Below the pieces are notes generated by a model. It saw only the letters and a program-made list of their open reading frames with translations. It searched no databases and was not told the origin of the DNA. 45,763 nt of DNA from Paracoccus sp. (in: a-proteobacteria) (lineage in GTDB: Bacteria > Pseudomonadota > Alphaproteobacteria > Rhodobacterales > Rhodobacteraceae): contig NZ_JAUNPC010000012.1 in assembly GCF_030536915.1 (NCBI RefSeq), forward strand, positions 1 to 45,763. Direction: 5' to 3'. Shown piece after piece: positions 8,455-16,938 of this stretch. Positions within the stretch are counted from its first letter, which is position 1, and every line of letters begins with the position of its first letter. A program made the translations under genes and the position numbers.

Positions 8455-8697
8455 TCAGTCCTCGCCTTCATACAGGCTGATGGGCTGGCCGGGCATGATC
8501 GTCGAGATCGCGTGCTTGTAGACCAGTTGCGACTGGCCGTCGCGGCGCAGCAGCACGCAGAAATTGTCGAACCAGGTGATCACGCCCTGCAGCTTGACGC
8601 CGTTTATCAGGAAGATCGTGACCGGAACCTTGGCCTTTCGGACATGGTTCAGGAAGGCGTCCTGAAGGTTCTGCTTGTCGCCGGCCATGCGGGACAC
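8455..8697 (-). CDS. hfq: RNA chaperone Hfq
   Basis: Sm-like hexameric RNA chaperone that pairs small RNAs with mRNAs. It is 80 residues, the short alphaproteobacterial form without the long tail of E. coli Hfq. The N-terminal helix holds the Q-N-L-Q-D-A-F-L motif, Sm1 holds [11 protein letters not shown], and Sm2 carries the signature Y-K-H-A-I-S-T-I. A purine-rich Shine-Dalgarno (AAGAAAAGG) lies about 8 bases before the ATG. A sigma-70-like promoter is visible upstream (8728-8755), so hfq-hflX can be transcribed separately from trkAH, which lies 268 bases upstream on the same strand. Confidence 0.97.
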   Translation of the reverse strand: MSRMAGDKQNLQDAFLNHVRKAKVPVTIFLINGVKLQGVITWFDNFCVLLRRDGQSQLVYKHAISTIMPGQPISLYEGED

Positions 8698-8727
8698 CTT
8701 TTCTTGTTATTGCGGCGTTGCGTTCAC

Positions 8728-8755
8728 ATTAAGGTCATGCGCGTCAATGTGACAA
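8728..8755 (-). promoter_or_regulatory. candidate sigma-70 promoter of hfq-hflX
   Basis: On the minus strand, TTGTCA (8750-8755; 5 of 6 to TTGACA) is followed after 16 bases by CTTAAT (8728-8733; 4 of 6 to TATAAT). It sits about 30 bases upstream of the hfq ATG, in the most AT-rich part of this gap. Assigned by eye only. Confidence 0.45.
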
Positions 8756-8786
8756 GGCGCGCAGGGAATTGCGCCACAGGTGTTTC

Positions 8787-8821
8787 CCTTTCGCCACGCT
8801 GCGCCCTCCTCGGGCGAAAGG
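8787..8821. repeat. 9-base perfect inverted repeat upstream of the hfq promoter
   Basis: CCTTTCGCC (8787-8795) and GGCGAAAGG (8813-8821) are perfect reverse complements around a 17-base loop. The repeat lies between the trkH-side hairpin and the hfq promoter. It could be an operator or part of a transcription end; nothing in the sequence decides between them. Confidence 0.4.
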
Positions 8822-8885
8822 AAGCGGCGCCGCGGCCGATCCTCTGCCTGGCCTGTCGTTTCACCCGCTCGGACAAGGCACGCTG

Positions 8886-8928
8886 CCCCAGCCGGGCTTG
8901 AGCCGCATTCCGGACTCAAGGGCTGGGG
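8886..8928 (-). terminator. long hairpin after trkH
   Basis: The nested stem pairs CCCCAGCC/GGCTGGGG on the outside and CTTGAGCCG/CGG-A-CTCAAG on the inside, with a five-base loop. It lies about 40 bases past the trkH stop on the minus strand. There is no T-run after it, so it may stop transcription with help or mainly protect the trkAH 3' end. Confidence 0.5.
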
Positions 8929-8965
8929 GCGACAGTCTTCCGCACCCCGCGGGCATCGGCACCCG

Positions 8966-10591
8966 TCAGCGCCGCCATGCGCCCGGGGTCAGCAAGGCGA
9001 GGATCGCCAGCATCTCAAGCCGCCCTGCCACCATGGCCGCCGCCAGAACCGCCTTGGTGAAGGGAGCAAGCCCCGCCCAGCCCTGCCAGGGCGAGCCGGC
9101 GATCCCGGCGCTGCCCTCGAACACCGGGGTCAGGGGGATCGCCTCGGCCAGGTGGCCGGTGTTGGTCAGGGCGGCGACGCTGAGGATCGTCGCCGTCTCG
9201 AAGGCCACGGGCCGCAGCGACACCAGCGCGATGGTCAGAACCACCGACAGCGCGAAGACCATGAAGAAGATGAAGGACAGATAGGCCCCCGATCCCCGCA
9301 GCCGCCGGATCATCGGCCCGCCGCCCGCGACCGAGGCGGGGTGGACGATCTTGTCCAGTTCGCGCCTTGCATGCAGCGCCAGCGCAAAGACCCGCAGCAG
9401 CTTGACGCCCCCCGCGGTGGTGGCGACGCCGCCCCCCATGATGGCCAGGCCAGCCAGCATCAGCCCCGGCGCCGACAGCCCCGCCCAGGCCCGCGCCCCT
9501 TCCCAGTGCATCGAGGTCCAGCCCGTCGTGGTCAGGAAGGACAGCGCCGTGAACAGGCTGCCCCAGGCGGCCCCGGCGGCGCGGGCCAGTCCGCCGGCAA
9601 GGTTCGGGGCCGCGGGTTCGGGCGTGGTCACCGGCTGGACGTCTTCCAGAAAGGCGCCGAAGAAGGGGCGCAGCACCAGCGTCAGCGTCACCAGCGCCAC
9701 CAGTCCCGCGGCGACGCGCAGTTCGGGGTCGTGGCGCAGGCGGCGGGTGACCTGCAACTCGCCCCCGCCCGGCCAGGCGCGGCGGGTCAGAGCGGTCAGC
9801 ATGAAGGCGGCGACCAGCGCCTCGGCCGCCATGCCGCCGCTGGCGCCGACAGGCCGCGCGTCAAGGCCGACGCCGCTGGTGGACAGGGTTCCCATGGCGC
9901 GGATCAGCGCGTTCAGCGCATGGTCCCCGGTCATCATCAGCCCCAGCCACAGCGCCCCGGTCGCGCCCGCGTAAAGCGGCGCGATGGCAAGGCCCCAGCG
10001 GATCAGCCGCAAGGCCGGGTCGCCGGGAGGGACGGCATGGTCCCGGTCCGGCCGCAGGCCCGAGCCGCCGCCTGGCCGCTCGAACCGTTCATCCGCGCCG
10101 GTCGTGCGGTCCATGATCTCGAACCCGCCCACGCGGACCGGCGCCATCAGGGCGATCGCGGCGACAAGGATGAACAGCCCGCCCAGCCAGCCCACGAGGC
10201 CGCGCCACAGATGCAGCGTCGGGGCCACCAGGTCGGCGGCGTAAAGCGTGGCGCCGGTGGTGGTCAGGCAGGACAGCATCTCCCACCAGGCGTTGAAAAG
10301 GCCGGTGTCAGGCATGACCAGGGCAAAAGGGAGGGCACAGACCAGCGGCAGCCCGGCATAGACGCCGAGAAGCGTGCCCAGCACGCCGCGCGAGGGCGCG
10401 GAGGCGGGCGTGGCGGCCGTCGCCAGCGCAAGCATCGCGCCCAGCACCAGCGCGCCGGCGGCCGAACCCGCGAAGATGGCGGCGATGCGGCGGTCTCCGA
10501 TGGCCTCGGCATGGGCGGCGGGGATCAGCATCGCCAGCGCGACGGCCAGCCCGGCGATGATCAGCACGGGCAGGCGGGCGAGCCGATCCAT
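8966..10591 (-). CDS. trkH: Trk potassium uptake channel subunit TrkH
   Basis: Inner-membrane K+ translocating subunit of the Trk system, 541 residues and strongly hydrophobic. The four selectivity loops typical of the TrkH/KtrB superfamily are visible: T-T-T-G-A-T, S-T-S-G-V-G, T-T-T-G-W-T and T-N-T-G-H-L, each with the conserved Gly. The conserved G-G-G-V-A-T-T-A-G-G-V-K segment after the third repeat is also present. The start overlaps the trkA stop by one base (TGATG), as expected for a channel made with its regulatory ring. The central soluble loop (about 165-200, G/R/D-rich) is somewhat long. A hairpin follows the gene. Confidence 0.93.
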   Translation of the reverse strand: MDRLARLPVLIIAGLAVALAMLIPAAHAEAIGDRRIAAIFAGSAAGALVLGAMLALATAATPASAPSRGVLGTLLGVYAGLPLVCALPFALVMPDTGLFNAWWEMLSCLTTTGATLYAADLVAPTLHLWRGLVGWLGGLFILVAAIALMAPVRVGGFEIMDRTTGADERFERPGGGSGLRPDRDHAVPPGDPALRLIRWGLAIAPLYAGATGALWLGLMMTGDHALNALIRAMGTLSTSGVGLDARPVGASGGMAAEALVAAFMLTALTRRAWPGGGELQVTRRLRHDPELRVAAGLVALVTLTLVLRPFFGAFLEDVQPVTTPEPAAPNLAGGLARAAGAAWGSLFTALSFLTTTGWTSMHWEGARAWAGLSAPGLMLAGLAIMGGGVATTAGGVKLLRVFALALHARRELDKIVHPASVAGGGPMIRRLRGSGAYLSFIFFMVFALSVVLTIALVSLRPVAFETATILSVAALTNTGHLAEAIPLTPVFEGSAGIAGSPWQGWAGLAPFTKAVLAAAMVAGRLEMLAILALLTPGAWRR

Positions 10592-11964
10592 CAGAACCAG
10601 TCGGCCGAGACCTGCAGCAGGCGCTCGACCTCCTCGATGTCGCCCGAGAGGGCGAAGATCAGCACCAGGTCGCCGGGGTCCATCCGGGTGTCGGGCCGCG
10701 GCTTCAGCAGCGCGCCCGGCTTCTCGATGGCGGCGATCAGCGCCCCTTTCGGCAGTTCCAGATCGCGCACCGCCTGCCCCGCAAGCGGAGAGCCGGGCAG
10801 CACCTGCGCCTCGATCAGCTCGGCCTCGGCGTCGCCCAGGGCATAGACGTCCCGGACCCGGCCGCGGCGGATGTGGCGCAGGATGCTGGACACGCTGACG
10901 GCGCGGGGGCTGATCTGCGCGTCGATCCCGAGGGACGAGGCCAGCGTCAGCAGCGAGGGGTCGTTGATCAGCGCCACCACCATGCCCGCGCCCGCCTGCC
11001 GCGCCCGGACGGCGGCAAGGATGTTGACATGGTCGTTGGCGGTCAGCGTCAGCACCGCGTCGGCCTTTGGCACCCCCGCCTCGGCCATCAGGTCGATCGA
11101 CATGCCGTCGCCGTGCAGCACGACCGCGCGGCGCAGCCGCTCGGCCGCAACCTCGGCCCGCTCGCGGTCGGCCTCGATCAGCCGCAGCGTGACCTCGGGG
11201 CTGTCGTCCAGCACGCGGGCCACGGCGCGGCCGATGTTGCCCGCGCCGATCAGGACGACCCGGCGGATCGGGCGCGCGGGCAGGCCGAAGATGTCGAGCG
11301 TGCGGGCCACGTCCTCTTCGGGGGTGACCACATAGGCGCGGTCGCCCGCGTGCAACTGGTCATACGGCTCGGGCGCGAAGAACCGGCCGCCACGCCGCAG
11401 TCCCACCACAACGGCGCGCAGCCCCCAGAAGGTCTGGTCGAGATGGCGCAGCGGCGAATTCAGGATCGGACAGTTGTCCGTCAGCGCCATGGCGAGCAGC
11501 CTGACGCGACCGTCCATGAAGGTTTCCGTATCGAATGTCGTCGGCGCGTCCAGCCGCGAGAGCGCCGCGGCGGCGACCTCCTGTTCCGGGCTGATGACCA
11601 CGTCGATGGACAGGTTCTGCGCCTGATACAGATCGGCATATTCGGGCCGCATGTAGGCCGGCGCTCGCAGCCGGGCGATCCGGCGGGGGACGGAAAACAG
11701 CGCCGCCGCGATCTCGCACGACACGATGTTCACCTCGTCGCTGGCGGTCGCGGCGATCAGCAGGTCGCAGTCGGCGGCTCCGGCGCGGTCGAGCACGTCG
11801 GGGTGGCTGGCGTGGCCCGCGATGCCCTGCACGTCCAGCGCGTCGTTGACCTGCTGGATCAGCCGCTCGTCGCGGTCGATCAGCACGACATCGTGCCGCT
11901 CGCCCGAAAGCTGCCGCGCGATCTGCCAGCCGACCTGCCCCGCACCGCAGATGATGATCCGCAT
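10591..11964 (-). CDS. trkA: Trk system regulatory NAD-binding protein TrkA
   Basis: Cytoplasmic gating protein of the Trk potassium system, 457 residues made of two tandem RCK units. Each has a Rossmann NAD-binding half, with G-A-G-Q-V-G at the very N-terminus and G-A-G-N-I-G at about residue 235, followed by a TrkA-C half. This two-unit layout is typical of proteobacterial TrkA. It lies directly upstream of trkH on the same strand with a one-base overlap. The gap of about 100 bases to the secretion operon upstream shows no clear promoter. Confidence 0.95.
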   Translation of the reverse strand: MRIIICGAGQVGWQIARQLSGERHDVVLIDRDERLIQQVNDALDVQGIAGHASHPDVLDRAGAADCDLLIAATASDEVNIVSCEIAAALFSVPRRIARLRAPAYMRPEYADLYQAQNLSIDVVISPEQEVAAAALSRLDAPTTFDTETFMDGRVRLLAMALTDNCPILNSPLRHLDQTFWGLRAVVVGLRRGGRFFAPEPYDQLHAGDRAYVVTPEEDVARTLDIFGLPARPIRRVVLIGAGNIGRAVARVLDDSPEVTLRLIEADRERAEVAAERLRRAVVLHGDGMSIDLMAEAGVPKADAVLTLTANDHVNILAAVRARQAGAGMVVALINDPSLLTLASSLGIDAQISPRAVSVSSILRHIRRGRVRDVYALGDAEAELIEAQVLPGSPLAGQAVRDLELPKGALIAAIEKPGALLKPRPDTRMDPGDLVLIFALSGDIEEVERLLQVSADWF

Positions 11965-12066
11965 GAGCCTGTCCCGCGGTGAACGTCAGCTTGCAGCCAT
12001 AGGCCCCCCCGCGGCGTCCGGCAATGGCAGGCGTGGTCCGCCCGCCGTTGCCGGTTGCGGAAGCGG

Positions 12067-13497
12067 CTAGTCCTCGCGGAAGGCGCGGGTGAAATAGTCG
12101 CTCAACGGCTTCATCAGGTAGGCCAAGGGGCTGCGCTCGCCGGTCTGGATATAGACCTCGACCGGCATCCCGGGGATCAGGGACAAATCGCCCAGCTTGT
12201 CGCTTTCGGCGGGCGGAATCGTCACCTCGGCGCGGTAATACTGCATCTGCGTCGCCTGGTCGGTCACCGCATCGGCCGAGACGCGGTTCAGCGTGCCGTG
12301 GATCTCGGGCGTCGTGCGGCTGGAGAAGGCCGAGAAGCGCAGCACCACGTCCTGCCCGACCGACACCTCGTCGATGTTGATGGGGGGGATGCGGGCCGCG
12401 ATCACCAGCGGGCGATCCTGCGGGATCAGGTACAATACCGGGTCGGCGGGCCGGATCACTGCGCGTGGGGTCGTCACCTGCAACTGGTGGACGATGCCCG
12501 ACACCGGCGCCCGGATGTCGAGCCGCGCGATCTGCTCGGCCAGCGAACGGCGGCGCTCGGCCAGTTCCAACTCGCGGTAGCCGAGGTCGCGCAACTCGGT
12601 TTCGGCAGTCTCGCGGCGCTCGGCGGCCTCTTTCAGCCGGGTGATGCCGATCTCGGTCAGGCGGGTCTCGCCCTGGGCACGCATCGCCTGCGTCTCGCCC
12701 AGTTGCCCGTCCAGCCGCGCGGCCTCGCGTTCCAGCGACAGCACGCGCGTTGCCTGCGCCAGACCCCGATCGAAGAGGCTCTGCTGGTCGGTCAATTCCT
12801 CCTGGATCAAGTCGCGCTGGATGCGCAGGGCAGCAATCTGCGCGTCGATGCCCTCGATCTGGTTGCGGACCTGCTGGGCCTGCTGGTCAAGCTGGTCGGT
12901 GGACTGCCTGAGCGTGTCCAGCCGGCTTTGGAAAAGCTGCGTCTGACCCTGAATCATCGCCGCGACATCGGGCCGGGTGGCGGAAATCTGCACCAGTTCC
13001 TCGGGGAAGGTGATCTCGGGGTTGTCGGCGCGCTCGGCCTCCAGCCGGCCGCGGCGGGCGAGGATCTCGAAGTACTGGCCCTCGACGATGGCGAGTTCCG
13101 TCCGCAGCAGGGTGCCGTCCAGCCGGATCAGCACTTCGCCCGCCTCGACCGTCTGGCCCTCGCGAACGGCGATTGCCTCGACCACGCCGCCTTCGAGGTG
13201 CTGGACGACCTGGCGGTGCTGTTCCACCTCGACCTGGCCGGGCGCGACCACGGCGCCGGCGATGCGCGAGGCGACGGACCAGCCGCCGAAGCCCCCGACC
13301 AGCAGGATCATTGCGACCAGCCCCAGCATCAGCGCCCCGCGGGCCGACCAGCGGTTTGTTTGGGGGGGCGGCGGCTGGGCCGGGGGCGGCGGGGCGGCAG
13401 GGCGCCCGGCGCGGCGCGGCGCGGCTTCCTCGATGGTGGCGACGGGGGCGACGCCCATCCGGCCCGAAGCGGGCATCTTCGCGGTTCTTTCGATCAT
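12067..13497 (-). CDS. type I secretion periplasmic adaptor (HlyD/PrtE family)
   Basis: Membrane-fusion subunit that links an ABC exporter to an outer-membrane TolC-like channel. In 476 residues it has a short cytoplasmic arm with a Pro-rich run (about 35-50), one membrane helix (about 55-78), a lipoyl half-motif (V-V-Q-H-L-E-G-G-V-V), a long coiled-coil region rich in Q/R/E/L (about 165-330), and a C-terminal barrel region ending near P-L-S-D-Y-F-T-R-A-F-R-E-D. I chose the ATG at 13497, which overlaps the stop of the upstream ABC gene (ATGA); a longer frame exists but would run far into that gene. No RTX-type substrate or tolC lies nearby, so the cargo is unknown. Confidence 0.9.
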   Translation of the reverse strand: MIERTAKMPASGRMGVAPVATIEEAAPRRAGRPAAPPPPAQPPPPQTNRWSARGALMLGLVAMILLVGGFGGWSVASRIAGAVVAPGQVEVEQHRQVVQHLEGGVVEAIAVREGQTVEAGEVLIRLDGTLLRTELAIVEGQYFEILARRGRLEAERADNPEITFPEELVQISATRPDVAAMIQGQTQLFQSRLDTLRQSTDQLDQQAQQVRNQIEGIDAQIAALRIQRDLIQEELTDQQSLFDRGLAQATRVLSLEREAARLDGQLGETQAMRAQGETRLTEIGITRLKEAAERRETAETELRDLGYRELELAERRRSLAEQIARLDIRAPVSGIVHQLQVTTPRAVIRPADPVLYLIPQDRPLVIAARIPPINIDEVSVGQDVVLRFSAFSSRTTPEIHGTLNRVSADAVTDQATQMQYYRAEVTIPPAESDKLGDLSLIPGMPVEVYIQTGERSPLAYLMKPLSDYFTRAFRED

Positions 13498-15239
13498 GTC
13501 ACACCTCCGCCCGCGCCACGCGTGCGGGTGATCGTTTCGGCGTTGCGGACGGTCGAGCGCAGGACCTCGTCGCGCGGCCCGAAGGCGCGGCGCATCCCCT
13601 GTTCCATCACCAGCAGCATCTCGCATTCCGCGATCGCAGCCGGGCGGTGGGCCATGATGATGACCGCGCCGCCACGGGCCTTGATCGACCGGATGGCGAG
13701 GTTCAGCGCCTCGGACCCCTCGTTGTCGAGGTTCGAGTTCGGCTCGTCCAGCACAAACAGCACCGGCTCGCCGTAAAGGGCGCGGGCAAGGCCTATGCGC
13801 TGGATCTGCCCGCCCGAGAGCCGCCCGCCTGCCTGCGACAGCGGCGTGTCATAGCCCTGCGGCAGATCGAGGATCATCCTGTGCGCCGCGGCCGCCGTCG
13901 CGGCGCGGACGATGGCGTCGGGGTCGGGGCGTTCCGACAGGCGGGCGATGTTCTCGGCGATGGTGCCGTCGAACAGCGTGACCTGCTGCGGCAGGTAGCC
14001 GATCAGCGCGCCCAGCACGTCCGGGTCGTATTGTTCCAGCGTCGCGCCATCCAGCCGGATCGAGCCGCCCGCCGCGGGCCATGCCCCGATCAGCGCGCGG
14101 GCCAGCGTCGACTTGCCCGCGCCCGACGGTCCGATCACCCCCAGTGCCTGCCCCGGTTCCAGCGTGAAGCTGACGCCCCGCAGCGTGGGTGCCGTCTGTC
14201 CCGGCGGAACGACCGACAGGTTCGACACATCCAGCCGCGCCGCCGGCCGCGGCAGGGGCGTGCGCTGCGGCTGCGGCGGGCGGCGCGTCAGCAGCTCTCC
14301 CAGCCGCTTCCAGCCGTCCAGCGCCCGGTGGACCGAGGCCCAGCCGCCGACGATCTGTTCAACCGGGGCCAGCACCCGGCCCATCAGGATGGAACTGGCG
14401 ATCATCGCGCCCGGGGTCAGTTCCTGCCGCAGCACCAGCCAGGCGCCCGCCGCCAGCAGCGCCGATTGCAGGAACAGCCGGAAAGTCTTTGAGAAGACCG
14501 AGAAGCCCAGACCCCGGTCGCTGCCCGCAATGGTCGCCTCGGCCATCCGGTCGCGATAACGGCGCCAGCGGGTGAAAGTCGCCCCCCGCATCCCCATGGC
14601 GCCGATCAGCTCGCCCTCGTCCCGGTAAAGATCGGCGGCACGGTCGGCGGTCTGGCCCGCGACCATCGCCTGCTGCAGCGGCCGGCGGGTCATCGCCTGG
14701 TTCGCCCAGGTGATGATCACAAGGATCACGGCCCCCAGCGTCGCCACGACCCCCATCACCGGATGGAAGAGGTAAAGCCCCGCCAGAAAGACCGGAGCCC
14801 AGGGCAGGTCGAACAGCGCCATCAGCACCGGCGAACCCATCATCTGCCGCACCGCGTCAAGGTCGCGCAGCCCCGCCTGGGCCGAGGCCGTCTGGCCCGT
14901 GACCGCGCCCTCGGCCAGCGCCGCCTGGAAGACCCGCGCCTCGATCCGTTCCTGGAACCGCATGGCCACGCGGGCCATGACCCGGCCGCGGGCGAGGTCG
15001 ATCAGACCCATCATCAGGAACAGGAACGCCACCAGCCCGAACAGCGCCGCCAGCGTCGGAACCGAGCCGCTGCCCAGCACGCGGTCATAAACCTGCATCA
15101 TGAACAAGGGGCCGGTCAGGTTGAGCAGGTTCACCGCGACCGAGAACACGGCCACCGCCGCGACCAGCCCCAGGTTGCCCCCGCGCGCCGCGCGCAGCTC
15201 GGCAAATCCGTCGTGCATTGCAGATGTCGTCCGGACCAT
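13494..15239 (-). CDS. type I secretion ABC permease/ATPase (PrtD/HlyB-like)
   Basis: Fused membrane and ATPase exporter of a type I secretion system, 581 residues from the chosen start. The N-terminal half contains about six hydrophobic segments (the L-T-G-P-L-F-M-M-Q-V-Y-D-R-V motif is typical of PrtD-type exporters). The C-terminal half is the nucleotide-binding domain with Walker A G-P-S-G-A-G-K-S-T, signature L-S-G-G-Q-I-Q-R and Walker B L-F-V-L-D-E-P. No C39 peptidase domain is present, so cleavage of a double-glycine leader is not expected. The ATG at 15239 has a good AGGACAGG upstream; an upstream ATG at 15275 is less likely. Its stop overlaps the adaptor start. Confidence 0.9.
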   Translation of the reverse strand: MVRTTSAMHDGFAELRAARGGNLGLVAAVAVFSVAVNLLNLTGPLFMMQVYDRVLGSGSVPTLAALFGLVAFLFLMMGLIDLARGRVMARVAMRFQERIEARVFQAALAEGAVTGQTASAQAGLRDLDAVRQMMGSPVLMALFDLPWAPVFLAGLYLFHPVMGVVATLGAVILVIITWANQAMTRRPLQQAMVAGQTADRAADLYRDEGELIGAMGMRGATFTRWRRYRDRMAEATIAGSDRGLGFSVFSKTFRLFLQSALLAAGAWLVLRQELTPGAMIASSILMGRVLAPVEQIVGGWASVHRALDGWKRLGELLTRRPPQPQRTPLPRPAARLDVSNLSVVPPGQTAPTLRGVSFTLEPGQALGVIGPSGAGKSTLARALIGAWPAAGGSIRLDGATLEQYDPDVLGALIGYLPQQVTLFDGTIAENIARLSERPDPDAIVRAATAAAAHRMILDLPQGYDTPLSQAGGRLSGGQIQRIGLARALYGEPVLFVLDEPNSNLDNEGSEALNLAIRSIKARGGAVIIMAHRPAAIAECEMLLVMEQGMRRAFGPRDEVLRSTVRNAETITRTRGAGGGVT

Positions 15240-15411
15240 GACCTGTCCTGTCCATGCGCGGCGATCGGCCGCCATTCACCCTGTCGCGCCAACCACCGTT
15301 GCCGCCGCAAGGCGCGCTGTCTATCCCGTTCCGAACCGTTCAGACAGGCCCGGCCCGCGAATCCCATCCTTGATGAGCCAAGCTTCGCCGATGGATATTA
15401 AGGAGAGATTG

Positions 15412-16146
15412 ATGCGATCAGCCATGGTCATGCTGGCCCTGTGTCTTGCCGGCTGTGCCGGGGCCCCGCCGGGCGGGATCGCCGATCCTTACGAGCCGAT
15501 GAACCGCCGGGTCCATGCCTTCAACAAGGCGCTGGACGCCAATGTCCTGCGGCCGGTGGCAGGGGCCATGCCAAGGGACGCGGCGCCCCTGCCCGAATCA
15601 GGAAACCGGCCCCCCGGTCCGATTGAAATGGTTGGAAACTTCGGCGCCAACCTGTCGCTGCCCGGCAAGGTGGTCAACAGCCTGCTGCAGGGCCGGCCGG
15701 GGCCCGCGATCCACAACGGCTTTCGCTTTGCCGTCAACAGCACGGTAGGGGTCGGGGGAATCCTGGACCCGGCGGGCGGAGGCTTCGGGCTGCCCGAGAT
15801 CGACACCGACTTCGGCGAAACCCTGCATGTCTGGGGCGTGCCTGCAGGGGCCTATCTGGAACTGCCGCTGCTTGGACCCTCGAATCAGCGCGACCTTGCC
15901 GGCAAGATCGTCGATTTCGTTCTGATCGATCCCCTCGACAGCGTCCTGACCGACGAACAGAAGCTGGCGGGAACGGCGGCGCGGGTCGTCTCAAAAGCCG
16001 GTGAGCGGGGGCGATTCGGCTCGACGGTGGACTCGGTCCTGCATGAAAGTGCCGACAGTTACGCCCAGACGCGGCTGCTTTACACGCAGCACCGCCGCTA
16101 CGAGCTGAAGCAGGAAGAGGACGCCATTGACCCATATGCCGAATAG
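15412..16146 (+). CDS. mlaA: outer-membrane lipid asymmetry lipoprotein MlaA (VacJ)
   Basis: Outer-membrane lipoprotein that removes misplaced phospholipids from the outer leaflet and hands them to MlaC. It is 244 residues with a lipoprotein signal ending in L-A-G-C (lipidated Cys15), then the family motifs D-P-Y-E-P-M-N-R-x-V-H-A-F-N, R-F-x-V-N-S-T-V-G-V-G-G and T-D-F-G-E-T-L-H-V-W-G-V. The start at 15412 follows a strong Shine-Dalgarno (TAAGGAGAG, 15398-15407). Longer in-frame versions are spurious because they run through the divergent secretion gene. The gene overlaps the downstream mlaC-like gene by 20 bases. Confidence 0.95.
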   Translation: MRSAMVMLALCLAGCAGAPPGGIADPYEPMNRRVHAFNKALDANVLRPVAGAMPRDAAPLPESGNRPPGPIEMVGNFGANLSLPGKVVNSLLQGRPGPAIHNGFRFAVNSTVGVGGILDPAGGGFGLPEIDTDFGETLHVWGVPAGAYLELPLLGPSNQRDLAGKIVDFVLIDPLDSVLTDEQKLAGTAARVVSKAGERGRFGSTVDSVLHESADSYAQTRLLYTQHRRYELKQEEDAIDPYAE

Positions 16147-16732
16147 CACCCGACGCGGGTTCTTGGGACTTCTTGCGATGGGCGGCGTGATGGCCGTGAC
16201 GCCTGCGCAGGCGATGACGGCGCACGAGGCCTCGGCCGCGATCCGCCGCGCGGTGGACGAGGTGATGGCGGTCATCAACTCGGGCCAGCCCCCGGCGCAG
16301 CTTTTCGCGGCCTTCGAGACGATCTTCGCCCGGCGCGCCGACATCGACGCCATTGCCCGCTCGGCGCTGGGACCGGCGGCGCGGCAGATGGAGGCGGCGA
16401 GCTTCCGTGCGTACCGCGACGCGATGACGGGCTATGTCTCGCGCAAATACGGCCGGCGCTTTCAGGAATTTCTCGGCTCGCGCATCGAAGTGGGGGCGGC
16501 GCGGCCGCTCAAGTCCTTCTGGGCGGTCAGTTCGACGGCCTATCTGAACGGCCGCAGCCCGATGGAGGTCGAGTGGCACATCTCGGACAAGACCGGGCAG
16601 CCGCGCTTCTTCAACCTGATCATCGAGGGCGTGAACATGCTCGCCTCGGAACGCGAAGAGATCGGCGCCATGCTGGCCCGCCGCCGCGGTGACGTGAACG
16701 CGCTGATCGCGGACCTGCGGCAGGCGGGCTGA
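16127..16732 (+). CDS. mlaC: periplasmic phospholipid-binding protein, MlaC family, with Tat-type signal
   Basis: Soluble periplasmic shuttle between MlaA and the inner-membrane MlaFEDB complex. The roughly 200 residues match the MlaC/Ttg2D layout: a helical N-terminal part, then F-R-A-Y-R-D-A-M-T-G-Y-V-S-R-K-Y and the V-E-W-H-I segment. The N-terminus reads S-T-R-R-G-F-L-G-L-L before a hydrophobic stretch and an A-Q-A cleavage site. This twin-arginine pattern suggests Tat export, which is not how E. coli MlaC travels. The start is uncertain: TTG at 16127 has AGGAAGAGG at good spacing, while ATG at 16136 gives the same mature protein. No mlaFED genes lie in the window. A strong terminator follows. 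Confidence 0.88.
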   Translation: MTHMPNSTRRGFLGLLAMGGVMAVTPAQAMTAHEASAAIRRAVDEVMAVINSGQPPAQLFAAFETIFARRADIDAIARSALGPAARQMEAASFRAYRDAMTGYVSRKYGRRFQEFLGSRIEVGAARPLKSFWAVSSTAYLNGRSPMEVEWHISDKTGQPRFFNLIIEGVNMLASEREEIGAMLARRRGDVNALIADLRQAG

Positions 16733-16751
16733 GGCTTCCCGACCGGACAGA

Positions 16752-16780
16752 AAAAGCCCCGCATCGCGCGGGGCTTCTCT
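16752..16780 (+). terminator. terminator after mlaC
   Basis: Perfect nine-base stem AAGCCCCGC/GCGGGGCTT with loop ATCGC, preceded by an A-run and followed by CTCT. It ends the mlaA-mlaC unit. The loop and stem base (GCATCGCGC) are the same as in the terminator behind amtB. Confidence 0.85.
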
Positions 16781-16938
16781 ATTGGGGGCCTTGGTGTCAA
16801 GCTTCAGGCGTGCTGCCGATCCATGACAGCTTTGCGGATGGAGCTGCCGTTTGGCGCGCATCCTCGAAGGTCTGCTTGCTTGGTGCCACCATGCAAAGGT
16901 GGAGGCGAGCACCGGAACGCCCGCTTCCTGTCCTACCC

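Noticed and set aside
8780-10846. Open reading frame of 688 codons on the plus strand
   Set aside because: Antisense to trkH and the end of trkA, extremely rich in Arg/Gly/Gln, with no recognisable fold; trkH has all four selectivity loops.
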